Assembly: GCA_900544305.1 (NCBI GenBank)
Contig: UQUV01000003.1
Span: 1 to 64,000, forward strand
Direction: 5' to 3'
Length of the DNA: 64,000 nucleotides
Source: an uncultured Porphyromonadaceae bacterium
GTDB taxonomy: Bacteria; Bacteroidota; Bacteroidia; Bacteroidales; Muribaculaceae
A program made the translations under genes and the position numbers. Under the pieces are notes generated by a model. It was given only the letters and a program-made list of their open reading frames with translations, was not told where the DNA came from and did not search any database. Shown one piece after another: positions 9,282 through 19,038 of this stretch; the first letter of the stretch is position 1; every line of letters begins with the position of its first letter.

Positions 9282-9919
9282 TTTTTCCCGTTTAAACGAT
9301 TATACATAACTGCCAAATGTGCATAAATCGACGTATTCTGTATCACCACATCATCGCCGACCTTAATACGATAAGGCGTAAAGTTCCATATTGCCTTGAC
9401 ACCGGCGTCGACAAGCAAATCGGCCGACTGCTGTGCATATTCAACAGGAACGGCAACAATGCCAATTTCCGCATTATAGACCTGCTGTTTCCCACGCAGT
9501 TCCGAAATATGGAAAATAGGCACACCACATATATCTTTTCCTACTATTTTTTCGTCTACATCAAACCCCGCAACGATATGCAGTCCGTACTGCATAAGTC
9601 CGGAATCCTGAATCAACGCCGAACCCAAACTGCCGACTCCAACCATAAAGGCACTGTGGCTTTTATAGAAATCCAAAAACACCGACAGTTCGTTGGCGAG
9701 ATGCTCCACCTGATAGCCAATACGGGTTTTGCCCTTGATATTGAGAAACGACAGGTCTTTGGAAATCTGCGAAGCATCAACATTCAGTTTCTTCGATATT
9801 TGAGTAGAGGAAACATACTCGATGTGCTGCGAACGCAACATATTCACATAAGCCAGATACCACGGCAAACGCCGCAGTGTCGGTTCAGGCAATTGAATAC
9901 TCTTGATTTCCTCATTCAT
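9278..9919 (-). CDS. rex: redox-sensing transcriptional repressor Rex
   Basis: A 213-residue protein. The N-terminal winged helix carries PEPTLRRLPWYLAYVNML and VSSTQISKKLNVDASQISKDLSFL (to about residue 57). The Rossmann fold starts near 90 with VGVGSLGSALI, the NADH-binding glycine motif. Rex senses the NADH/NAD+ ratio and leaves DNA when NADH is high, usually controlling fermentation genes. Its place between two PorU-like genes links a redox sensor to the secretion block by transcription, though a regulatory link is only inferred. Downstream overlap of 4 bases with the FAH-like gene. Confidence 0.95.
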   Translation of the reverse strand: MNEEIKSIQLPEPTLRRLPWYLAYVNMLRSQHIEYVSSTQISKKLNVDASQISKDLSFLNIKGKTRIGYQVEHLANELSVFLDFYKSHSAFMVGVGSLGSALIQDSGLMQYGLHIVAGFDVDEKIVGKDICGVPIFHISELRGKQQVYNAEIGIVAVPVEYAQQSADLLVDAGVKAIWNFTPYRIKVGDDVVIQNTSIYAHLAVMYNRLNGKK

Positions 9920-9986
9920 AGCAAGTTACACTTTTTCAAAATCAGCCCATAAAAGTACATATAATTCTTGACACCAGCAAAAAAAG

Positions 9987-12900
9987 TTATTCTGCCGCTA
10001 CCGCCAGTTTCTGAACCTTCGATGATGAGCTAACACCGTCGGCCGTTACAGTTGCGCGATACAGATAAATGCCGCGTCCTACCCGACATCCGGAACCGTC
10101 AGTCAGATTCCACGTCACAGGCATAGTGGTAAACATGTCGCTGCGTCCCGTATGCGATTCGCTCCATACTTGTCGTCCGAGCATGTCGTAGACTGAGATT
10201 GTCACGGTCAGCATAGCATCCGGACGGTTATGCTCGAGATAGAAATTAGCCTCAGTCTTAGCCGGATTGGCATCTGTATAGACACGGTACAGTTCCGGTT
10301 GCTGTCCCGGCTGAACAAAGAAGGAAATGGTCTTTTCGGAAGCGTTTCCAAAAATATCCCATACCCGCAGACGGAGCGTATGGTTTCCGGCCGACATTTC
10401 GTCAAGCTGGCAATACACGCGTCCCAGTTTGTCAGTGTCCTGCGTATAGTATTCCTCCAGTCCGCTGATTGTTTCCTTTCCGTCCAGTAACAGCGTGATG
10501 CCGTGGCCTATGCCTGCCGACGACAGGTTGATACCGCTTTCGTCATATACTTCAACAAGCAAATAGGGTGTTTCGTTCACTACCGAACCGTCAACAAAAC
10601 CGCTGTTGTTAAGTGCAAACAGTCGAATTTCCGGCCCGATTGTATCGGCTTCGGCAGTTTCGTCAAAACCATATACATAAAAGTTTTCACACGAACCGTT
10701 GGCGTCGACATTGTCAACCGCAGAATAGGCATAAGTGCTTATCTGTGCCGGAGTATAGTTATTGTTGATTTCTTTCGGAATCCGGAAAGTAAGTTCAAAC
10801 GTACCGTTCTTTACGGAGTCTGTTCCCGTGTACAGACGGTTGGAACGTTCCTGATAGGTAAACGGCGTGCTGTCTTCCCCTGCATCATAATATCCGTGAG
10901 TGGTTACCGACATTTCCGCATCATAGACCGTTGTGTTTACAAGTCCCTGAAAATCGTTCATCGGCATCCCGTCAGCATCGGTCACCTGCCCTTTCACGCT
11001 GACCTGCTGCAAAGCCTGAACTTCCGGATAAATTTCTGAATCCGTCGGCGTACCATTGATTTCGATAATCTTCGTACGATATTTCGGATATTTCATGCGC
11101 AAAGCAGGGTCGCCAATCAAAGCATACTTCAAACGGTGGTCGCCGCTCGAACTTCTCTCGTTTTTCGCATAGCGGAGAATATCGCCGGTTCGGGGCATAG
11201 TTCCGTCCTTTTCAGGCTGGAAGAGGAAACGGCAGATGGAATTCGACAAATCACCGTTACGGCTGATACTTGTTACGCGCGACGATGTTATCATGGAAAC
11301 GACACCGCCAGCTTCGTTCAGATACAGCAACTCACCGCCCGATACATCCGGCGCATCCCAACGCGTAAATTCGCACGTTCCGGTAAACATCACCGGATAA
11401 TTTTTATAATAAAATTCGTTCTGTATGTCGGTCCAACGCAAAAGTCCGTCGTGCGTCCAGGAAGTCGGATTGGCATGGCCGAGGAAGTTGGCAAAAAGCA
11501 CGCCGTCGCGAAACGACTGGAACATTTTCTTGCGCGCATCAGGATAGAAACGGCCGGAACCGCTCGACTCCGCCTCAAATGCATCCAGATAAATACGGGT
11601 ATATACATATTCCGAACCACCGTTAGCCTTCATCTGTTCGATACTTTTTTCCGACTGCGACATGTGAACAGCGGCATTGGCATCATCGGCTATTACCAGC
11701 ACATTGTTGCGCCAAGCTCCCATTGCGGAATTGTTCACATAAGAATAGACCTTGTCCACCATCTTCCCGGCTTCCGCGAGGCTCTTGACAGGCATACGGC
11801 CGATAGAAATGTCAATATTGTGATTGTGGCCGGAAACAGAAACATCCGACCCGTCGGCAAGGATGCCACACACATCGTCGGTATTGAAACTGGTTGATTC
11901 GGAAGTGCAGAGATATGACTCCCATGTCAGCAACAGCGGATAAGTGATGCTGCGGGCATCGGATGTCAGACGACGGTTGTCAAACAGGCTTCGTCCGAAA
12001 AGAAGCAGATAGCGGAAATCAGCTTCCGCACCTTCGACTTTCGAACGCTCCCAAAACAGTTTCGCCAATTTACGGTAAGCCATAATGTCGCGCGTACCGG
12101 AAGAAAATTCATTGAAAATAGAAGTCTCGTCGATAACGGCTACCTTCATGCCGTCAACCGTCTTGTGGAGTTCGGCAAGGCGTTGTGCCTCCGAACGGAA
12201 TTCGCCCGGCGTAATAATCACCATGTCGGGAGTTTCCAATCCGTGCAGATTCTGATTGGACACCGTTCCGCCATAAGCCGGAGCTGGGAAAGTGGATGCC
12301 GGATTGAATGCTACATATTCCCGCTTGCCCGTTTCCGTCTGACGGAAATAGGCATTGCCGCCCGCTACGGTCACATTAACAGCCTTCGGGCTGTAATGAG
12401 TGGTAATATCCCACACCTGAAGCCCGTCAGTGGCTCCGGATATGGAAAACACACTGTCGCGGCATGCCGACGTGTGGCTGCGGAATGCCAGCGAAGTACC
12501 GTCCATTGCAAGACGACGGAAATAAGATATTTCAAAATAATCAAGGCGGGCAAAAGAAAGCGAGCCTGTATTGCTATAGCTCATACCCAGCAGCAGTTTC
12601 TCGCCGGGAGCCTTGATGGTATAGTCAAAATACCCCTGCTCACCAATACCGTAGGAATCTGAAGCAGTTGCCGAAACTCGACCTACGTAATCGTCACCGG
12701 TTCCGCCGCTGAATGTGATTTCGCTGCTTCCGCCCTGGGTTTTGGTCATAAAGGCGATATAGGCTTTTGCATCCGAACCGTCGACAATACCCGGCAGATT
12801 GACAGTAAACACCTGATTGCGGCTATAGGTAAAATCCTCGCCCAACAGCGTACGTCCGGTCGTTCCCGGTGCAAAAGTTTCTTTTTCGTGAACGAGCCGC

Positions 12901-13415
12901 TCCTCGAAATCGGTTATCTGCGGTCCGGATTGAGCCGTAGCCGCTTCGCCTGTTGCCGCCAGCTCGGCAATTGTCAAGTCGTCACGGTCGGTAATGAAAT
13001 AATAGCCTTCGTTGGCATAAGGATTCAGCACATGGTGATAGGCCACGCCTCTCGACGTGTTGTCCTTCCAACTGACAAGTCCCTGTGCATAAAATATAAT
13101 TTTCGAATCACTGCGATAAACAGGTACCTGAGGCAGGTCATCGACATATCCATCGCCCATTTTCTCCGAAATCATGGCTCCACCATATCCATAGACCTTC
13201 ACCTTCGAAATATCGGAAAATCCCCAACCGGAAAGAGTGCTGCGCGTCAACTGGTACAGTCCTGAATCCGTCACTTTTACCTTCACCCACCGTCCGGTGG
13301 CAAGCACCGACTCCGAGGCATATTCGGCAGAAGCGGCTGAGAACGACACAGCAACCAAAATTGCCGCCAACAGCTTCCGAAATATATTTATCGTGTTTGT
13401 TCCGTCAAAATGCAT
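9987..13415 (-). CDS. PorU-type C25 sortase with canonical active-site context
   Basis: A 1142-residue protein with signal peptide (FRKLLAAILVAVSFSAASA). The C25 domain has His in FLGHANPTSW and Cys in TGTCEFTRWDAPDVSGGELL, which is the form typical of PorU. C-terminal Ig-like modules end in a type A sorting domain (ISVYDMLGRQVW ... RGIYLYRATV ... KVQKLAVAAE). The whole layout matches the neighbour at 5297-8686 in length and order, so the two are paralogues. It lies 117 bases after the GH25 gene and 67 before rex. I think this one is the better candidate for the true sortase by its catalytic Cys context; porV adjacency argues for the other. Confidence 0.85.
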   Translation of the reverse strand: MHFDGTNTINIFRKLLAAILVAVSFSAASAEYASESVLATGRWVKVKVTDSGLYQLTRSTLSGWGFSDISKVKVYGYGGAMISEKMGDGYVDDLPQVPVYRSDSKIIFYAQGLVSWKDNTSRGVAYHHVLNPYANEGYYFITDRDDLTIAELAATGEAATAQSGPQITDFEERLVHEKETFAPGTTGRTLLGEDFTYSRNQVFTVNLPGIVDGSDAKAYIAFMTKTQGGSSEITFSGGTGDDYVGRVSATASDSYGIGEQGYFDYTIKAPGEKLLLGMSYSNTGSLSFARLDYFEISYFRRLAMDGTSLAFRSHTSACRDSVFSISGATDGLQVWDITTHYSPKAVNVTVAGGNAYFRQTETGKREYVAFNPASTFPAPAYGGTVSNQNLHGLETPDMVIITPGEFRSEAQRLAELHKTVDGMKVAVIDETSIFNEFSSGTRDIMAYRKLAKLFWERSKVEGAEADFRYLLLFGRSLFDNRRLTSDARSITYPLLLTWESYLCTSESTSFNTDDVCGILADGSDVSVSGHNHNIDISIGRMPVKSLAEAGKMVDKVYSYVNNSAMGAWRNNVLVIADDANAAVHMSQSEKSIEQMKANGGSEYVYTRIYLDAFEAESSGSGRFYPDARKKMFQSFRDGVLFANFLGHANPTSWTHDGLLRWTDIQNEFYYKNYPVMFTGTCEFTRWDAPDVSGGELLYLNEAGGVVSMITSSRVTSISRNGDLSNSICRFLFQPEKDGTMPRTGDILRYAKNERSSSGDHRLKYALIGDPALRMKYPKYRTKIIEINGTPTDSEIYPEVQALQQVSVKGQVTDADGMPMNDFQGLVNTTVYDAEMSVTTHGYYDAGEDSTPFTYQERSNRLYTGTDSVKNGTFELTFRIPKEINNNYTPAQISTYAYSAVDNVDANGSCENFYVYGFDETAEADTIGPEIRLFALNNSGFVDGSVVNETPYLLVEVYDESGINLSSAGIGHGITLLLDGKETISGLEEYYTQDTDKLGRVYCQLDEMSAGNHTLRLRVWDIFGNASEKTISFFVQPGQQPELYRVYTDANPAKTEANFYLEHNRPDAMLTVTISVYDMLGRQVWSESHTGRSDMFTTMPVTWNLTDGSGCRVGRGIYLYRATVTADGVSSSSKVQKLAVAAE

Positions 13416-13532
13416 ATTCTTTGCTTTTCATATAAATTCCGACACCAGCAACGGCTGCTGCCTATCAATATTTATAACGCAGTTTTTGCCGTTTTATTGC
13501 CATGTCTGACGTCATCACAAACCCGCCATTCA

Positions 13533-14270
13533 TCAGCGAATCCATTGAATCCACTGTTCTTCGTCGCCATAAAACACATTCAGGTCCACATCGCCCTTTA
13601 TGCCGTCCACCTCGCCGCTGTGGCTATACTGCCACAAGGTCCATTCGATGGTTTCCGGCGGGTCGCTGAACGTGCACAGCCACAACGGATAGTCGTCGAA
13701 ATTTCCGCGTACAAACTTGGCATAACCGTCTTTGTTCGTATAAATCATTACAGGATATTCATTGACGGTCAATTCGTCAATCATATCGCGCAGACGGCGA
13801 ACCACCTTTTCCGTAGAGAAAAAAATCGGATTTCCATATTCCTCCACATCAATCACCAGCGGAACCGACAGGTCCTTCCCATCGACTGCTCCCATAAAAT
13901 TCCGGGCCTGCACCACTCCGTCAACATCAAAACGAAAAAAATGATAAGCGCCGACATACAGACGGCTGTCCATTGCCATCCGGTAGTTCTCGTCGAAACG
14001 GGAATCGCGGAAACGGCTGCCCTCGCTCGCCTTCAAAATAACGAAATCGATACCGGCATCCGACACCTGTCCGAAATCCACCTTACCATTATGCGCCGAA
14101 AGGTCTATGCCTCTCAACTGATACTCGTTTTCGTCGATATCGGCACTGTAGGAAATCACCCGTTCGGGCACATGAAACCAGATAATGACTCCAAGCAACA
14201 GCAAACCTGCCGCTATCCACAAGAGCCATTGCCACCGCCCTTTACCGGTCTTTTTCCTACGCTTCGCCAT
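13533..14270 (-). CDS. membrane-anchored GH25 lysozyme
   Basis: A 245-residue protein. A basic N-terminus and a single membrane helix (about residues 14-32, WQWLLWIAAGLLLLGVIIWF) anchor a periplasmic GH25 domain. The domain begins RGIDLSAHNGKVDF (about 53-66), contains the acidic catalytic region LVIDVEEYG (about 139-147), and ends with WTLWQYSHSGEVDGIKGDVDLNVF. GH25 enzymes cut the MurNAc-GlcNAc bond in peptidoglycan. It is 22 bases behind DUF3256 and upstream of a PorU-like gene in the same direction. Remodelling of the wall for secretion machinery is possible but only inferred. Confidence 0.92.
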   Translation of the reverse strand: MAKRRKKTGKGRWQWLLWIAAGLLLLGVIIWFHVPERVISYSADIDENEYQLRGIDLSAHNGKVDFGQVSDAGIDFVILKASEGSRFRDSRFDENYRMAMDSRLYVGAYHFFRFDVDGVVQARNFMGAVDGKDLSVPLVIDVEEYGNPIFFSTEKVVRRLRDMIDELTVNEYPVMIYTNKDGYAKFVRGNFDDYPLWLCTFSDPPETIEWTLWQYSHSGEVDGIKGDVDLNVFYGDEEQWIQWIR

Positions 14271-14292
14271 CGCTCCGAAATCAAAGATTTAT

Positions 14293-14922
14293 CTATTTGA
14301 CAAGTTTGAACTTATTACCGGCATAGCGATAGTGCAGCGAATCAAGCAGGCAAGGTTTCAGTTTTTCCTGTTCGTTCTTTCCAAGTGTTTCCAAAACAGT
14401 CGGCGTTGCCGTTATACCACCGTCGGCAGCAAACTCCAGCTTGACAAGAGGAAATTCCACATACGAAAGCGCCTCCTTTTTCTGGTTCTTGTTTAAATTC
14501 TTCACCAGAAAATCCTCCATTTGAGGCATTTTAAAAACAGATTTCAGCTCCAGCTCGTTCCAATTGGTATCGAACACACGAATCTTGCTGTCGGGTACTT
14601 CCACCTTAAAAGTTTCAATCACCACAATCAGCGTATCGGATTTCCCCTCCGGATACAGGCGCATCGCCACTTCGTGGGCATCCGCTATTTTCACCTTCAT
14701 GAAATCGGTGGTCAACGTGTCGATTGACGATTTCCCGTCCATAACATTCGATACATTCACCTTCTGACCGCTCTCGTAGTAGTCAACCATATCCATGCGG
14801 TCCGACTGCTCAAGCAAAGTGAACACGTTTCCGGTTTCACTAACAAAAAAGTCACCGATGGTTCTCGCCGAAGCCAAAAGCGGAAGAACCGAAAACAACA
14901 GAATACTGACAAGCTTGTTCAT
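14293..14922 (-). CDS. DUF3256 family periplasmic protein
   Basis: A 209-residue protein with an N-terminal signal peptide (MNKLVSILLFSVLPLLASA). The body matches the Bacteroidales DUF3256 family: FFVSETGNVFTLLEQSDRMDMVDYY (about residues 26-50) and a C-terminal LLDSLHYRYAGNKFKLVK. No function is known for the family. It starts 12 bases after the helicase stop and ends 22 bases before the GH25 gene, so it is an internal gene of the run. Confidence 0.8.
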   Translation of the reverse strand: MNKLVSILLFSVLPLLASARTIGDFFVSETGNVFTLLEQSDRMDMVDYYESGQKVNVSNVMDGKSSIDTLTTDFMKVKIADAHEVAMRLYPEGKSDTLIVVIETFKVEVPDSKIRVFDTNWNELELKSVFKMPQMEDFLVKNLNKNQKKEALSYVEFPLVKLEFAADGGITATPTVLETLGKNEQEKLKPCLLDSLHYRYAGNKFKLVK

Positions 14923-14934
14923 ATCGTTTGCCTC

Positions 14935-16710
14935 CTATTTCTTTCTTTTTTTATCTTTTCTGAATTTCGAGAAATTATCGTCATCTCCTTCATGGCGGCC
15001 CTTGCTGTTCGATTTTCGGGCTGAAGCCTTCGCATAGTCACGGTCAGGGTCGGCAATCTCGGCATACAGACGTTTTCCAAAGTAGCGGGCATTTTTCAGT
15101 GCAGCCACCACCTTCTTGCCGTCACCTTTACGAACATCGAACAGGGCGTAATTGTTCAGCAGGTCAATGCGTCCAACCTCTACCCGTCCGTCCATATTCT
15201 GATTGAGCGTTTCAATCAACCGTGTCGGGAAAAATCCGTCAGCCTTTCCGGCATTAACATAAATGCGCTCAAAACCCTTTTCAGCCGTGCGGCGGTCCTT
15301 GTCTTTTGCCGAAGGACGACGGCGTTCCGCCTTTTCCCCGTCTTCACCCTTACCGCTCTTTCGACGGTCACGCGGCTTGCGTTCCTCATAATCGACCACT
15401 TCGGGTGCATCCTTATAATACTCCAACAGTCGGTTGAATTCCAGCGACACGACACGCTTCAGCAAGTCGTTTTCGGACAGCCATTCGAGTTTGCGCACAA
15501 TGCCGGGCAGATATTTTTCAATCTCCTCGTCGTTCACCTTCACCTTTTCCAGACGGTCGGCAAGATTATAAAGCTGCTTTTCAATAATCCGTTGCGGAGT
15601 CGGCACCAATTCACGCTCAAAACTCTTTCCGATGCGTTTCTCAATTTCCTTCACTTTCGATTTCTCGCGCGAATGGATGATTGCGACCGAAACACCGGTC
15701 TTTCCGGCACGGCCCGTACGGCCGCTTCGGTGAGTATAGGTAGCCACATCATCGGGCAGACCGTAATTGATGACATGAGTAAGATTGTCCACATCCAGAC
15801 CACGGGCGGCCACGTCGGTAGCCACAAGCAGCTGCAACGTGTGTTCGCGGAACTTCTTCATTACCGTGTCGCGCTGCATCTGCGAAAGGTCGCCGTGAAG
15901 GGCATCGACATTATAGCCGTCACCGATAAGATTGTCGGCAATCTCCTGCGTTTCGCGGCGCGTACGGCAGAAAATAATACCGTAGATATTCGGATTCGAA
16001 TCCGCAATGCGTTTCAATGCGAGGTATTTGTCCTTTGCATTGACCATATAATAGACATGCTTCACATTCTGTGCCGCCTCGTTCTTCGTACCGAGAACGA
16101 ACTCCACAGGATTGTGCATGTAGTTTTTGGCAATTTTTGCTATCTCGTCGGGCATTGTAGCCGAGAAGAGCAGCATTTTGCGCTCCTCGGGAACGTTTTC
16201 AAGAATTGCGTTGATTTCATCAAGGAAACCCATATTCAGCATCTCGTCGGCCTCATCAAGAATTACGGTGTGAACATGCGACAAATCAACCGTGCCGCGG
16301 TTAATCAAATCGAGCAGACGGCCCGGAGTAGCCACAATAATCTGCACACCCTGACGCAGTGCGCGAATCTGACTTTCGATGCTTGAACCGCCATAAACCG
16401 GCAGCACCTTCAAATCCGACGTATACTTGGAAAAATCGGCAAGGTCACCGCCGATTTGCAGACAAAGTTCACGGGTAGGCGACAAAATCAAGGCCTGCGG
16501 CGAACGCAAGCCAATGTCTATACGCTGTATTACAGGCAAGCCGAATGCGGCTGTTTTACCTGTTCCCGTCTGTGCCAAGGCGACAACGTCGCCATCCTCG
16601 TGGAGTAAATGGGGGATTACTTTTTCCTGTACCGGCATAGGACTTTCAAAACCCATCTCGCCTATCGCCTTCAATAAATCCTCTCGTACTCCTAATTCTT
16701 CAAATGTCAT
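14935..16710 (-). CDS. deaD: DEAD-box RNA helicase (DeaD/CsdA type) with DbpA-like RNA-binding domain
   Basis: 591 residues from ATG at 16710, chosen because homologues begin MTFEELGV; the frame is open 12 codons further up. Motifs in order: Q motif (PMPVQEKVIP), I AQTGTGKT, Ia PTRELC, II DEAD, III SAT, V ATDVAARGLD, VI HRSGRTGRAG. A DbpA-type RNA-binding domain follows near 465-545 (RIYVNAGKADGFFPTRLIE), then a basic tail (KFRKDKKRKK). It unwinds structured RNA in ribosome assembly and cold growth. Its promoter is carried by the tandem repeat at 16851-17024, giving a leader of about 135 bases. First gene of the run to ispF. Confidence 0.94.
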   Translation of the reverse strand: MTFEELGVREDLLKAIGEMGFESPMPVQEKVIPHLLHEDGDVVALAQTGTGKTAAFGLPVIQRIDIGLRSPQALILSPTRELCLQIGGDLADFSKYTSDLKVLPVYGGSSIESQIRALRQGVQIIVATPGRLLDLINRGTVDLSHVHTVILDEADEMLNMGFLDEINAILENVPEERKMLLFSATMPDEIAKIAKNYMHNPVEFVLGTKNEAAQNVKHVYYMVNAKDKYLALKRIADSNPNIYGIIFCRTRRETQEIADNLIGDGYNVDALHGDLSQMQRDTVMKKFREHTLQLLVATDVAARGLDVDNLTHVINYGLPDDVATYTHRSGRTGRAGKTGVSVAIIHSREKSKVKEIEKRIGKSFERELVPTPQRIIEKQLYNLADRLEKVKVNDEEIEKYLPGIVRKLEWLSENDLLKRVVSLEFNRLLEYYKDAPEVVDYEERKPRDRRKSGKGEDGEKAERRRPSAKDKDRRTAEKGFERIYVNAGKADGFFPTRLIETLNQNMDGRVEVGRIDLLNNYALFDVRKGDGKKVVAALKNARYFGKRLYAEIADPDRDYAKASARKSNSKGRHEGDDDNFSKFRKDKKRKK

Positions 16711-16850
16711 AAAATTTTGTTTGATTGTTAATACTAACGGCAGCACCTCACGGCGAACCGCTTGCTACATCCACAGAAAGAACGTCATCACATTCTCCCC
16801 ATTTATCTCACACTACAGCCGGACATCACTACATTCCGGCTAATTTTTTG

Positions 16851-17024
16851 CAAAGATACTGCAAGGTGAGCGGAATGGCAAATGAAAACGCAGTTTTCAA
16901 ATTTGACATTCCCGAACCGCAGCCCATCTTATTCAAAGATACTGCAAGGTGAGCGGAATGACAAATGAAAACGTAGTTTTCAAATTTGACATTTCCGAAC
17001 CGCAGCCCATTTTGTTCAAAGATA
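16851..17024 (-). repeat. tandem 83-base promoter-carrying repeat, copy A (deaD)
   Basis: Two full units start at 16851 and 16934, with the box repeating at 17017: an exact 83-base period. Read on the minus strand, each unit ends in TATCTTTG, the Bacteroidetes -7 box, with TTTG 20 bases upstream in the gene-proximal unit (plus-strand positions 16851-16858 and 16879-16882). Each unit holds the near-palindrome GAAAACGCAGTTTTC or GAAAACGTAGTTTTC. It faces deaD. Related copies occur before purB, dgt and the gene at 30528-32441. Confidence 0.9.
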
Positions 17025-17100
17025 CAGCAAAGGATGCGTTCCATAAGCATGTTAACTCTTTTTTAACCCTCTCAACACAGGACCAAAAGACGCCCCCGAA

Positions 17101-17135
17101 AAAAACAAAAAGCACCCCGGCAAACGCCGGAGTGC
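17101..17135 (-). terminator. terminator after the SusCD pair
   Basis: GCACCCCGGC (17112-17121) pairs with GCCGGAGTGC (17126-17135), one mismatch, four-base loop; a long T-rich tract follows on the minus strand. Confidence 0.9.
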
Positions 17136-17165
17136 CTAAACAGTATTCTAAAGACCAATTGTCTG

Positions 17166-19019
17166 TTATGGTTGAGTTGAATCCCACCAAACATTCAAAG
17201 TCTTAATTTGCTCTGACTTATACCAAGTGTCACCACCAGGAAGTTCTTTTGCTCCAGGAATTTCTTCACCGATTGCCGTTAAATTAATTGAATTATAGTT
17301 TTGTTCAATTGTCGGCATATCCCAACGACGCGGACCCTTGTCAAGCGGACAGTATGTACGATAGTTCGGGTTGTACTTGAATTCATAAGAGCGATCCCAG
17401 TTCATGAATACGTTTGTATCGAAATCATGACGACGGATATCGTTCCATGTTTCAATCATAAACTGTTCTGTCAACAGTTTTTGAGTCATAATCTTACCCA
17501 TTGTCACGTCAGCAGCTGTTCCGAGTGCTTCGTTAAGGAATTTGTCGATATCAGCTTGTTCCATCGGAGTAAATGAAGGACAGTTAGCCAATGAACCGTC
17601 TTCAGCAATCCATGTTCTCAACTGATCGTTTACAGCTTCGATATGAGCCTTAACACCAGCCTTCATTGCTTCGAATGCACCGTTCTTATCGCCTTTGCGC
17701 ATCAACACTTCAGCCTTGATGAAGCATGCTTCCCAATAAGCGCCCATGTAAGTAGGACTTGACGGACGAACTTGGAAAATACTGCTCATTGCAGAAGCAT
17801 CGTTACCGCTTTCAGCACGATAAAGCAAATCTACATTGGAGTTATAACCCTTACTGCTTGAACGAGCCTGAACATAGATAGTATCACCCTTACGTTCAGC
17901 GTTGTCTGTATTACAGAACCAAATATCCTTTTCAGCATCCCAGCTTGTTGCAAACGGACCAGAGTTGCTGATAATGTTTGTCTGAAGGTCTACACCCATT
18001 GAACGACGCCACTTACCGTCGCTTGTCCATTTGATTTCAGCCGGAGTATTGGCAGACTTAGTAGAACGTACCCAAGGAATGAATTTGTCAGCACGTGGGT
18101 CTTCAATACCCTTGTTGTCAAAGTTAGTAAGGTTGTCATAGTAAGTCTTGGTGATGTAGTAGTTTGAGTTCATACCTACGCAAGAGAATACTGTAGAATA
18201 ATCCACTGTTTCATTCCAACCAAGAACGTCGTGAGTGTTACCGTTAGTATCTGTGTGACGAATTACAGTGTTGTCGGCATTGCTCTGTTGAGCTTTTTCC
18301 AAACATGCAAGAATTTCAGCTTCGTCATACTTACCTTCCTTGTAGCTACCCGGTTCCTTCTTGCTCAAGTGATTCAACCAACGAGCTTTCAACAAATAGG
18401 CAAATTTCAACCATTTGTTTACATCACCGCCGTTCCAGCTATCACCTTCAGCCAACGGACGTGCTGTCGGAGACTGTTGTTTCTGGAATAATTCAATAGC
18501 TTCATCAATATCATTCAAACAGCCCAAGAAGATAGTCTTGCCTGTATCGAATTTCGGAGTATTCTTATCGCCGAATGCTTCCGTATAAGGCATTTCACCG
18601 AATATATCCGTCATAATCATAAAGCCATAAGCCTTGAACAGACGGGATGCAGCTGCATAGTGATATGCGCCGTCGGCCATTGCCTTGTCATAAAGGTTAC
18701 CCAAGTTGGGGCCTACTCCGACGAAGAACCACTGATAAGTGTTACCACCACGAGTCGTTGCTCCAAGGTTCCAAGTAGATGCACCTTGGTCACGGGCGTT
18801 ACTTCCTGATACGAAGTTACCTGCATAATAGGAAGCATTACAGCCTGTATTCAAATAGTCATGACTCATATAGAACTGACACCAGGGCAATAGTGTCTGA
18901 TATTCGACCGACTCAGCCGTTGGCGAGTTCGGGTCAGTGTTAATATCAAGCCAGTCGCTGCATGATGTGAGGGACAATGCACAAACACCGGCAAATATAA
19001 ATGATTTAAATAATTTCAT
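17166..19019 (-). CDS. SusD/RagB-family nutrient-binding outer-membrane lipoprotein
   Basis: A 617-residue lipoprotein with lipobox LTSC at residues 17-20. The mature start SDWLDINTDPNSPTAES marks the SusD-like_2 subfamily. TPR-like helical content is evident in the first half (AAASRLFKAYGFMIMTDIFGEMPYTEAF), and TEQFMIETWNDIRRHDF near the C-terminus is characteristic. It forms the lid over the SusC barrel and captures the nutrient at the cell surface. No glycoside hydrolase, protease or regulator adjoins, so the substrate is not evident. It follows susC by 19 bases and has its own terminator. Confidence 0.93.
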   Translation of the reverse strand: MKLFKSFIFAGVCALSLTSCSDWLDINTDPNSPTAESVEYQTLLPWCQFYMSHDYLNTGCNASYYAGNFVSGSNARDQGASTWNLGATTRGGNTYQWFFVGVGPNLGNLYDKAMADGAYHYAAASRLFKAYGFMIMTDIFGEMPYTEAFGDKNTPKFDTGKTIFLGCLNDIDEAIELFQKQQSPTARPLAEGDSWNGGDVNKWLKFAYLLKARWLNHLSKKEPGSYKEGKYDEAEILACLEKAQQSNADNTVIRHTDTNGNTHDVLGWNETVDYSTVFSCVGMNSNYYITKTYYDNLTNFDNKGIEDPRADKFIPWVRSTKSANTPAEIKWTSDGKWRRSMGVDLQTNIISNSGPFATSWDAEKDIWFCNTDNAERKGDTIYVQARSSSKGYNSNVDLLYRAESGNDASAMSSIFQVRPSSPTYMGAYWEACFIKAEVLMRKGDKNGAFEAMKAGVKAHIEAVNDQLRTWIAEDGSLANCPSFTPMEQADIDKFLNEALGTAADVTMGKIMTQKLLTEQFMIETWNDIRRHDFDTNVFMNWDRSYEFKYNPNYRTYCPLDKGPRRWDMPTIEQNYNSINLTAIGEEIPGAKELPGGDTWYKSEQIKTLNVWWDSTQP

Positions 19020-19038
19020 TTTTCTGTGTTTTAGTGTG

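Noticed and set aside
13410..14300. 296-residue plus-strand frame
   Set aside because: Antisense to the well-supported GH25 gene; no recognisable domain.
16851..17024. Short CRISPR-like array
   Set aside because: The 83-base units are near-identical throughout, with no unique spacers and no cas genes; the promoter-repeat reading explains them.
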